Shown piece by piece: positions 1 to 5,220 of a stretch of 5,220 bases of DNA. How positions within the stretch are numbered: the stretch's first letter is position 1; each line of letters opens with the position of its first letter. The notes under the pieces are model-generated. The model was not told the origin of the DNA. It saw nothing but the letters and a program-made list of their open reading frames with translations, and did no database searches. The stretch spans positions 1-5,220 of the forward strand of contig JAUMXP010000118.1 in the NCBI GenBank assembly GCA_030529125.1, written 5' to 3'. A program made the translations under genes and the position numbers. The DNA comes from Eubacteriales bacterium (GTDB taxonomy: Bacteria; Bacillota; Clostridia; Oscillospirales; Acutalibacteraceae).

Positions 1-3000
1 TGAAGACATACAGAGCTGCTAACAACGATAGATGGGCTGCTGAAGAAATCACCACTACTGATGGCAAGATTATCCTCGTATTTGAGTGGAGTGGAACTTA
101 CCATAATATAGCTGGAACATACACAGCTCCTGAGGAAATCACCCCTTCAGGCACATACAAGACTATCTACTTCTTAGACAGTACATCTAACAGTTATATA
201 ACAAACGACGACGCTAATATGTTTGTATATTCAAACGCAGGCGATAAGGTCAAGATGACAGAAACTGTTGATACTAAGTCTGGCAAAACTCTCTGGAGTG
301 CTAAAATAGACGAAGCTGCAACATCGGTTACATTCTATCGTGCATCATATTACTATGATGAAGATAACGCTTCAACAACACAGTGGGGCACATGGTCTGC
401 AGGTAAACCTACAACTTCCATCTATAAAGCTACAGCAAGTGCTACAGGTTCATGGGTTGCTGATACAACAGCAGTTGCTCCTGCAGGTACAATTGACGAC
501 TTCTCTTATGGTTTGTGGATTGATACTAAGGGTAACGGTAACACTGTAGATGCTATCAAGTGGTATAAGAATGGCTCACAGCATCACTTCTATGTACCAT
601 CATTTGTAGATTTAACACAGGTTAATGTTTACTCAAGCTTTGGTTCATTCACTATTGACGGTACAACATACAACAATGGCGATGCTGTAAACCTTACTGT
701 AGGTTCACACACAGTTACTGGTGTTACTAATGGTACGACAACTAACCTAGGTACACTCAAGGTTTATCAGACAGAGTCCACAGCTGCCATGCTGATGACT
801 ACTAAAGAAGAACTCTTTACTGGTCTTACAGATAACTATATGGACGAAAATGCATGGCCAAGTGGTAGCGGTCTTTCAACAACTAACTTCAACGGTGTAT
901 ACAAAGACGCTATTGAAACAAAGGGTTCTTACTACTTCTATGATGAAGAAGGTAATATTGTTAACTCTGATCCAGTGCTTAAGAAGATAAAGGGTAGAGG
1001 TAACTCATCATTCGAAGCTTCTATGAGACTATATGGTAAGTACGCTTACAACTTCAATCTGGATTCTAAGGTTGAGCTTATTGAGGGTTCAACAGCTTCT
1101 AAGAAGTGGTGCTTACTTGCTAATAACGTTGACCACTCAATGTTGAGAAATACTTTCATCTACGCTCTTGCTGATGATATCGGTATCAAGTATGCTCCTG
1201 AAACTAGACTTGTTGATCTTTATGATAACGGTAAATACTTAGGCGCTTATGTTGTTACTGAAAAAGTTGAATACGGTAAGAACACCATGATGAAAGATAT
1301 GAAGAACCTCGATGATGGTAACGAAGACGCTAACATCGAAGCTTACAACAACGAGGATATCATGGATGACCTCGAAGGTCACCTTGTACAGGCTGAATCA
1401 TCAGTTACTGTAAATGGTCAGAAGTACACATACCAGTACACAAAGTCTGATGACGAAACAAACTGGCCATATCATCAGCCATCTGATTATCAGAGTTATA
1501 ACTACCTCCTCGAGTTCGAACTCTATAACAGATACAAGAACGAAGCTTCTTGGTTTGTATCTCCACGTACAGGTCAGGCTGTTGTAGTTAAGTATCCTGA
1601 GTTCGCTACAAAAGATGAGATGGAATGGATCATCAGCGAATTTGAAGAAGCTGAGTCTGCTATTTATGCTAATGATACAGATGCTATCAAAGCTGCTATT
1701 GACGTAGATTCATTCGCTAAGATGTATCTCTTACAGGAACTTGCTATCAACCTTGACTCTTGTGCTACATCTTACTACATCCACAACGATTTAACATCAG
1801 GTAAACTCGTTTCATCTCCTGTATGGGACTATGACTGGGCATTCGGTGCTTACGCGGGTAATACAAAGTACATCTACAACGGTTCTTCTGTTGTATCAAG
1901 TGCTAATATGTCTGATCCTAAGCAGATGTTCGTTAAGGATAAGGCGTTAAAGACAGACTCTAGTGATACTTCTAAGAAGTCTAACTATAACTTCCAGGCT
2001 AAGCTTGTTCACAATGATTATGTTTGGGAACGTTGCCAGTACTTCTGGACTAACGTATTTGTAGATGCTCTCAACGACTATATCATCAACGAAAGCATCA
2101 CAGACGATACAAAGGGTATTATGGAAGATGAATGGTTAGGTAAGTTTAAATCTTCAGTTGAGATGAATGACGCTCGTTGGGGCTCACTCACATACGAAGG
2201 TGATAACTGGGGTACAAAGGTTACTTCTGATTATAACAAGCGTTCTTACAACTTCTATGTAGGTAACTGCTATCAGTCAGGTACAGCTACTGCTTCTTAC
2301 GCAAATACTGTTTATTATCTCAACGACTGGATTGCTACACGTTGGAACTATATGAGTAGTTCTACAGGTGGTAAACTTTACAACGATGATCTGATTGAGA
2401 AAGATGAATACGTTGTATCTGATGTAAGCTTTACTGCAACTCAGAATGAGAATAAGGTTACTATCACACCTTCTGCTACTGTTACAGTAAATGGCGAAAA
2501 TGCAGCAGTCGAAGATCTCAGATATACTATTTATATTGATGGTGAAGTATATAATACATGTTCATTTACTCAAAACGCTGAAATCACTATCAAAGATGGT
2601 ACTAAGAGTACAGTTTATATTGAAGTATTCCATAAAGATAACGAAGATGTTAAAGAAAAGTCTGAATCTCAGGAGTTTAAATATAACTTTGAGACAAGTA
2701 CAGTTGAGTTTACACTCAAATTCAAGTCATCTTCATCATATCGTTACATACCAACTGTTACTGTAAACGGTACTGCTTATACTATGACAAAAGATGGCAA
2801 AGCAATTGCTAAGAACGCATCAGGTACACAGTCATACTACTGGTATGAGGCTACTGTTGCTGTTAATGAAGGTGAGAGTGCAAAACTTACTTTCACAAAT
2901 AGCGTATCTATGCATGCAAGCGCTGTGATTAGTACAGTCAAAGCTGACACTGAGTACTACTTCGGTGTAAATAACCTTAATAACGGTACAACAGCTGTAG

Positions 3001-3302
3001 ACCTCACTGATGCTGACGATTATGTTCGAAACTTCGTTAAGTCTGCTACATATATGATAGATAACGATCCTCAGGCTACTGGTATCGCTACAACATCACT
3101 TGATGGTACTATCTACAAGATGGGCGACGCTGACGAAGATAAGTCTGTTACTATTTTAGACGCTACTACTGTTCAGTTAGCTCTTGCAAAGAAGACAGAT
3201 CTCTCTGACACTGGCTCTAAGCTTGCAGACTATAACCTTGATGGAAATAACTCAATCACTGATGCTACTAACATTCAGGTATATTTAGTTAATAATCCAT
3301 AA
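1..3302 (+). CDS. Dockerin-bearing CotH kinase family protein, 5'-truncated by the window edge
   Basis: Probable secreted protein of a cohesin-dockerin complex carrying a CotH-type atypical kinase. The frame is open from position 3 to the TAA at 3300-3302 (1099 visible residues). The first ATG, at 219, is internal: it has no ribosome binding site, and domain-like sequence continues upstream to the edge, so the true start and the expected signal peptide lie outside the window. Order of parts: end of a beta-rich unit (3-41), a beta-rich unit (about 147-465), a pre-CotH domain (about 582-782), the CotH domain (783-2361), two beta-rich modules (about 2406-2697 and 2700-3010), and a dockerin (3120-3299). 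CotH hallmarks are KGRGNSS (990-1010), KWCLLANNVDHSMLRN (1104-1151), DLYDNGKYLG (1215-1244) and VWDYDWAFG (1821-1847). B. subtilis CotH phosphorylates spore-coat proteins; here the dockerin implies an extracellular substrate, which is inference. Family assignment is firm; activity and target are unknown. Confidence 0.93.
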   Translation, partial: KTYRAANNDRWAAEEITTTDGKIILVFEWSGTYHNIAGTYTAPEEITPSGTYKTIYFLDSTSNSYITNDDANMFVYSNAGDKVKMTETVDTKSGKTLWSAKIDEAATSVTFYRASYYYDEDNASTTQWGTWSAGKPTTSIYKATASATGSWVADTTAVAPAGTIDDFSYGLWIDTKGNGNTVDAIKWYKNGSQHHFYVPSFVDLTQVNVYSSFGSFTIDGTTYNNGDAVNLTVGSHTVTGVTNGTTTNLGTLKVYQTESTAAMLMTTKEELFTGLTDNYMDENAWPSGSGLSTTNFNGVYKDAIETKGSYYFYDEEGNIVNSDPVLKKIKGRGNSSFEASMRLYGKYAYNFNLDSKVELIEGSTASKKWCLLANNVDHSMLRNTFIYALADDIGIKYAPETRLVDLYDNGKYLGAYVVTEKVEYGKNTMMKDMKNLDDGNEDANIEAYNNEDIMDDLEGHLVQAESSVTVNGQKYTYQYTKSDDETNWPYHQPSDYQSYNYLLEFELYNRYKNEASWFVSPRTGQAVVVKYPEFATKDEMEWIISEFEEAESAIYANDTDAIKAAIDVDSFAKMYLLQELAINLDSCATSYYIHNDLTSGKLVSSPVWDYDWAFGAYAGNTKYIYNGSSVVSSANMSDPKQMFVKDKALKTDSSDTSKKSNYNFQAKLVHNDYVWERCQYFWTNVFVDALNDYIINESITDDTKGIMEDEWLGKFKSSVEMNDARWGSLTYEGDNWGTKVTSDYNKRSYNFYVGNCYQSGTATASYANTVYYLNDWIATRWNYMSSSTGGKLYNDDLIEKDEYVVSDVSFTATQNENKVTITPSATVTVNGENAAVEDLRYTIYIDGEVYNTCSFTQNAEITIKDGTKSTVYIEVFHKDNEDVKEKSESQEFKYNFETSTVEFTLKFKSSSSYRYIPTVTVNGTAYTMTKDGKAIAKNASGTQSYYWYEATVAVNEGESAKLTFTNSVSMHASAVISTVKADTEYYFGVNNLNNGTTAVDLTDADDYVRNFVKSATYMIDNDPQATGIATTSLDGTIYKMGDADEDKSVTILDATTVQLALAKKTDLSDTGSKLADYNLDGNNSITDATNIQVYLVNNP
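147..465 (+). other. N-terminal beta-rich module, possibly carbohydrate-binding
   Basis: This part of the CotH-dockerin protein begins SGTYKTIYFLD and ends near IYKATASATGSW. It is rich in Thr, Ser, Tyr and Trp, with alternating hydrophobic residues typical of beta strands, such as KTLWSAKIDEAATSVTFYR. The pattern (an aromatic-rich first strand, then 'LWSAKI' and 'TSVTFY') recalls the starch-binding-like beta-sandwich modules common in Ruminococcus secreted proteins, but I cannot place it in a named CBM family. The sequence at 3-41 (KTYRAANNDRWAA) resembles the end of this unit, which suggests another copy to the left of the window. Confidence 0.45.
582..782 (+). other. Small beta domain preceding the CotH kinase
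   Basis: The segment starts HHFYVPSFVDLTQVNVY and contains TIDGTTYNNGDAV, a turn, and then a strand ending LGTLKVYQTEST. A domain of this kind, with an 'F-x-LPS' opening, an 'IDG...G' middle and a final strand leading into 'PA-x-FI-x-T', often sits directly before CotH in secreted clostridial proteins. Here the junction reads STAAMLMTT, so it is continuous with the kinase domain. Its function is unknown; a structural or substrate-positioning role is a guess. Confidence 0.5.
783..2361 (+). other. CotH-type atypical protein kinase domain
   Basis: Motifs appear in the family order: KGRGNSS (990-1010), KKWCLLANN with SMLRN (1101-1151), DLYDNGKYLGAYVVTEKVE (1215-1271), LLEFELYNR, ELAINLDSCATSYYIH (from about 1737), PVWDYDWAFG (1818-1847) and the closing helix YLNDWIATRWNYM, which ends near 2357. 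By analogy with B. subtilis CotH, the Asp encoded at 1755 is the likely catalytic base, and the Asp encoded at 1827 or 1833 in WDYD the likely metal ligand. The two are 24-26 residues apart, close to the known spacing. The residue five after the first Asp is Ser rather than the Asn of ordinary kinases. An acidic insert (about 1270-1480) lies between the TEKVE strand and the next core strand. All core motifs are present, so the domain looks intact. Confidence 0.88.
2406..3010 (+). other. Two beta-rich modules between kinase and dockerin
   Basis: The first module (about 2406-2697) reads like an Ig- or fibronectin-type fold: VSFTATQNENKVTITPSATV, then LRYTIYIDGEVYNTCSF, then STVYIEVFHKDN. It may be a spacer. 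The second (about 2700-3010) begins VEFTLKFKSSSSYRY, carries YTMTKDGKAI and SYYWYEATVAV, and ends EYYFGVNNLNN followed by AVDLT. It is rich in exposed aromatic residues and resembles beta modules seen beside dockerins in ruminococcal proteins. Carbohydrate binding is possible but not shown. I do not recognise either as a named Pfam domain. Confidence 0.45.
3120..3299 (+). other. C-terminal dockerin of the CotH protein
   Basis: There are two EF-hand-like calcium loops. The first is GDADEDKSVTILD (3123-3161), with Asp at loop positions 1, 3, 5 and 12, followed by helix ATTVQLALAK. The second is DYNLDGNNSITD (3228-3263), with Asp/Asn at 1, 3, 5 and Asp at 12, followed by ATNIQVYLV. The linker is about 12 residues. 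The first loop has Lys instead of Gly at position 6; the second has Asn where a hydrophobic residue is usual (position 8). The domain should bind a cohesin on a scaffoldin or the cell surface. The protein ends five residues after the second helix motif. Confidence 0.9.
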
Positions 3303-3347
3303 TTTGCTTACAAAATCTTGAGTTTACTGTAAATTCAGGTTTACTCG

Positions 3348-3389
3348 ACAAAACACCACCGACTGACCGCGGTGGTGTTTTGTTTTTTT
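3348..3389 (+). terminator. Rho-independent terminator of the CotH-dockerin gene
   Basis: The left arm ACAAAACACCACC (3348-3360) pairs perfectly with GGTGGTGTTTTGT (3371-3383) around a 10-base loop, and a closing G-C pair (3361/3370) is possible. A run of seven T follows at 3383-3389. It lies 45 bases after the stop codon. The T-run is only on the + side, so it acts in that direction. Confidence 0.93.
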
Positions 3390-3398
3390 GTCTTGCAT

Positions 3399-3434
3399 AG
3401 CAAAAGCCCTGCTGTTAACAGCAGGGCTTTTGCT
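3399..3434. terminator. Perfect inverted repeat, probable bidirectional terminator
   Basis: The 36 bases from 3399 to 3434 are a perfect palindrome centred on GTTAAC. As RNA they form a GC-rich stem (GCCCTGCTG with CAGCAGGGC) with a TTAA loop, flanked by A4 on one side and T4 on the other. This A-stem-T arrangement serves both strands. It lies 14 bases past the stop of the minus-strand gene and is most likely that gene's terminator, with backup for the + strand gene. The T tracts are short and broken by GC, so efficiency is uncertain. Confidence 0.8.
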
Positions 3435-3448
3435 TAATAAAATATAAA

Positions 3449-5173
3449 TTAAAATTCACTAACAATCTTTGCTACATATCTCTGTATCTCAGTAGCATCA
3501 AAAATAGTAACTTCGCCATCCTTGTTTACATCAGCAGCTAATAAACCATTGCCAACGAGTTCCTTAGTTTTAGCAACATGACGCTGAATATGAGTAGCAT
3601 CGATAACTGTTATTTCTCCATCACCATTTACATCACCTGTAAGATAGTCAACTTCTGGAATAAAGTTTGCATATAGATTGATATCTGAAGTAATGGTTAG
3701 CGGTAAATTAACCTTGTTAATCCTTTCAGGTTCTGTGTACCAACCTTCAAAAATCATACCTTCTTTTCCAGGTTCTGCAGGAGTGTAAGCCTGACCTTTT
3801 TCTATACCAATGCATATAACAGGTTCAGTATCAGAAAATACATAAAGTGATACAGAACATAAATCATATTCGGAAACGAATTTAGCGTAGAGATTAAGAT
3901 CTGAAGTTACAGGGGAGTAGTCATACTCTGTTGTTCTTTCAACATCAGTGTACCATCCTGTAAATATATATCCTTCCATACCAGGTTCTGCAGGTGTGTA
4001 ATAATCACCGTCTTTGACACCAACAGTAATCAATGGTTCATCATCTGTGAAAACATATATAGAAACCTGATGTAACTCACTATATGGAATGAATTTTGCA
4101 TACAGACTTATGTCATCTGTTATTGGAGCTTCTGGGTCAAAAGGCTTTTCATAGTTTTTGTCGTAAAACCAACCATCAAAGTACATATCATATACATCAG
4201 GATCAGGAATGTATACAAAGCTACCTTTTTCTACTTCATAAAAATCAGTATAATAGTACTCATTTGGCATATATGTATATATTGTAGCAACATCATCATA
4301 TGATATAAGACGTGCATAGAGGTTAACATCACCTGTTATTGGTTGTGAGAAATCATACTTCTCAGTTAGCAGTGAGTCAGCATACCAACCTGTGAAAAAC
4401 ATACCTGTATCTTCATACGAAGGAGCCTGTACGTCTATATAATCACCAATGATTGCATCTTCAATAGAATAAGGAAAAGCGGGGTCATCAGCGTATATGT
4501 AAATACTAACAATTTCTGATGGTTCTACATATCGCGCAAAAAGTTCAACGTTTTCGTGGACTGGGGAATTAAAGTCATATGTGTTTATGAATTCTTCTTC
4601 AGTATACCAATTATACATAACAAGACCTTCGCGTGAAATGTATTCTGGTGTCATTGGAATTTCTCCGTCATTACAGAAAACATACTCTACTTTTTCATCA
4701 AATAAATAATTGCAGGTGATTAAATGAATGTTGTTGTTGTCAACAGCCTCGAAAGTTTTGTGCAATGTAATGATAGTTTGATCGTCATTTAGTGTATATT
4801 CAACAGCTTCGCCGTCGATTGTAACATCACGTACTCTGATGTAAGAGTTGTATTCATTAGCAATAAGATTGATTTCTACAGAATACTGCACACCAGCACG
4901 AAAACGATCTACGGCTGGTTCAAGAATATTACCGTCTTCATCTTTCCAACAGATACCGTTTTCATATCCATTATTGTTCCATGGAGCAACATCGTGATAA
5001 CTCTCTGGAAGATAAATACCATAGTCAGGATAAGCGCCTTCTACAGGAGCACTTACATCAAAAACTTCTACAATAAGGATGTCTGTTGCTGCGATAGCAG
5101 AGAAAGGTATTAGTGAGCACATAAGCATAGTTATTATAACAAAACTAAGCATACGCATTATGATTCTTTTCAT
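3449..5173 (-). CDS. Secreted InlB B-repeat (Listeria-Bacteroides repeat) protein with C-terminal dockerin
   Basis: A complete 574-residue secreted protein, probably a non-catalytic part of a cohesin-dockerin complex. Residues 1-29 are a signal peptide. Residues 30-155 form a beta-rich domain (GICWKDEDGN, AGVQYSVEINL, VTIDGEAVEY) resembling Ig-like modules of other clostridial surface proteins. Residues about 161-504 hold five InlB B-type repeats, each with a 'GWY...' core followed by 'I(T/S)xDxNLYAxF'. Residues 511-571 are a dockerin with two calcium loops. The ATG start is supported by AGGAGG eight bases upstream and by an in-frame TAG just before it. The related repeats in Listeria internalin B are small ubiquitin-like beta folds used on surface proteins, so adhesion or spacing is the likely role; the ligand is unknown. 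No catalytic motif is visible. The gene is convergent with the CotH-dockerin gene and has its own promoter. Confidence 0.93.
   Translation of the reverse strand: MKRIIMRMLSFVIITMLMCSLIPFSAIAATDILIVEVFDVSAPVEGAYPDYGIYLPESYHDVAPWNNNGYENGICWKDEDGNILEPAVDRFRAGVQYSVEINLIANEYNSYIRVRDVTIDGEAVEYTLNDDQTIITLHKTFEAVDNNNIHLITCNYLFDEKVEYVFCNDGEIPMTPEYISREGLVMYNWYTEEEFINTYDFNSPVHENVELFARYVEPSEIVSIYIYADDPAFPYSIEDAIIGDYIDVQAPSYEDTGMFFTGWYADSLLTEKYDFSQPITGDVNLYARLISYDDVATIYTYMPNEYYYTDFYEVEKGSFVYIPDPDVYDMYFDGWFYDKNYEKPFDPEAPITDDISLYAKFIPYSELHQVSIYVFTDDEPLITVGVKDGDYYTPAEPGMEGYIFTGWYTDVERTTEYDYSPVTSDLNLYAKFVSEYDLCSVSLYVFSDTEPVICIGIEKGQAYTPAEPGKEGMIFEGWYTEPERINKVNLPLTITSDINLYANFIPEVDYLTGDVNGDGEITVIDATHIQRHVAKTKELVGNGLLAADVNKDGEVTIFDATEIQRYVAKIVSEF
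3461..3643 (-). other. C-terminal dockerin of the InlB-repeat protein
   Basis: Residues 511-571 carry two near-identical halves: GDVNGDGEITVID with helix ATHIQRHVAK, and ADVNKDGEVTIFD with helix ATEIQRYVAK. Loop positions 1, 3, 5 and 12 are Asp/Asn/Asp/Asp in both, with Gly at 6, so both calcium sites look canonical. The strong internal symmetry would allow either half to contact a cohesin (dual binding), as known for other type I dockerins. The 'DAT-x-IQR-x-VAK' helix differs from the helices of the neighbouring protein's dockerin. Confidence 0.93.
3662..4693 (-). repeat. Array of five InlB B-type protein repeats
   Basis: The cores are NWYTEEEF (residues 188-195), GWYADSLLTEKYDF (262-275), GWFYDKNYEKPFD (334-346), GWYTDVERTTEYDY (406-419) and GWYTEPERINKV (477-488). 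Spacing between cores is 74, 72, 72 and 71 residues. Each unit ends in a strand of the type DxNLYAKF. The first unit is the most divergent: it has lost the Gly and has a longer spacing. Units four and five are most alike, sharing YTPAEPGxEG, and at DNA level the same 14 bases recur at 3768-3781 and 3981-3994, exactly 213 bases (71 codons) apart. This suggests these two arose from the latest duplication. Confidence 0.85.
5087..5173 (-). other. Signal peptide of the InlB-repeat protein
   Basis: Residues 1-29 have a basic start (MKRIIMR), a hydrophobic core (MLSFVIITMLMCSLIPF) and a small-residue end SAIAA before TDILIV, so signal peptidase I cleavage after Ala28 or Ala29 is expected. The Cys at residue 19 is not in a lipobox, so this is not a lipoprotein signal. 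Confidence 0.9.
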
Positions 5174-5181
5174 ACATATAA

Positions 5182-5187
5182 CCTCCT
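5182..5187 (-). promoter_or_regulatory. Ribosome binding site of the InlB-repeat dockerin gene
   Basis: CCTCCT on the + strand reads AGGAGG on the minus strand, a full Shine-Dalgarno match, eight bases before the ATG at 5173. It fixes the start codon, as an in-frame TAG overlaps this region. Confidence 0.93.
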
Positions 5188-5207
5188 ATGTATTAATTAA
5201 TAATTTA

Positions 5208-5213
5208 ATTATA
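5208..5213 (-). promoter_or_regulatory. Probable -10 box for the InlB-repeat dockerin gene
   Basis: ATTATA on the + strand reads TATAAT on the minus strand, a perfect -10 hexamer, 34 bases before the start codon. Transcription would start near 5201, giving a short leader of about 28 bases that contains the ribosome binding site. The matching -35 box would fall beyond the right edge, so it cannot be tested here. The whole 5188-5217 stretch is very AT-rich, so a chance match is possible. Confidence 0.5.
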
Positions 5214-5220
5214 TATCCTT

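Noticed and set aside
219..221. ATG at 219 as the start of the CotH-dockerin gene
   Set aside because: No Shine-Dalgarno sequence precedes it, no signal peptide follows, and the same frame is open with domain-like sequence back to position 3.
340..549. 69-codon + strand open frame
   Set aside because: It lies inside the CotH-dockerin gene in another frame, has low-complexity Gln/Leu content and no ribosome binding site.
2491..2766. 91-codon + strand open frame
   Set aside because: It overlaps the CotH-dockerin gene in another frame. It is an effect of the AT-rich module there and shows no domain or ribosome binding site.
3303..3448. Small RNA or small protein gene in the intergenic stretch
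   Set aside because: The two hairpins explain most of it as terminators, and there is no promoter or ribosome binding site with an open frame of useful length.
4096..4287. 63-codon + strand open frame opposite the InlB-repeat gene
   Set aside because: It is antisense to a well-supported gene, rich in His/Gln/Leu as expected from a complementary frame, and has no ribosome binding site.
5188..5217. AT-rich TTAATTAATTAA-like stretch as an operator or origin element
   Set aside because: It is short and low in complexity, and a promoter region explains it. There is no clear inverted repeat with a spacer typical of a repressor site.

Overview
The window holds two long, convergent genes for secreted, dockerin-bearing proteins. 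They are separated by a 146-bp intergenic stretch with two terminator hairpins. Both proteins end in a type I-like dockerin with two calcium loops followed by a 'DAT-x-(I/V)-Q' helix. This points to a Gram-positive gut or rumen clostridium of the Ruminococcus type (Oscillospiraceae) that builds a cohesin-dockerin complex, either a cellulosome or an amylosome. The low to moderate GC, the AGGAGG ribosome binding site and the InlB/Listeria-Bacteroides repeats fit this. A species cannot be named from the sequence alone.

Layout. Positions 1-3302 (+) are the 3' part of a gene whose start lies left of the window. The visible 1099 residues read, in order: the tail of one beta-rich unit, a second beta-rich unit that may bind carbohydrate, a small domain that commonly precedes CotH, a CotH-type atypical protein kinase domain (about 783-2361), two more beta-rich modules, and a C-terminal dockerin (about 3120-3299). 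Positions 3303-3448 hold a strong forward terminator (3348-3389) and a perfect 36-bp inverted repeat (3399-3434), probably a bidirectional terminator. Positions 3449-5173 (-) are a complete 574-residue gene: signal peptide, an N-terminal beta-sandwich-like domain, five InlB B-type repeats of about 71-74 residues, and a C-terminal dockerin. Its ribosome binding site and a probable -10 box lie in the last 47 bases.

How they may work together. Neither protein has a recognisable glycosidase domain in the visible part. Both look like accessory parts of an extracellular multienzyme complex: one a candidate protein kinase acting outside the cell, the other a probable adhesion or spacer protein. The two dockerins differ in calcium-loop and helix residues, so they may dock to different cohesins. 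The genes are convergent and so not co-transcribed; any functional link is inference. I found no RNA gene, mobile element, CRISPR array or defence system. The most noteworthy element is the CotH kinase joined to a dockerin, an architecture already known from cellulosome-producing bacteria and not new in itself.
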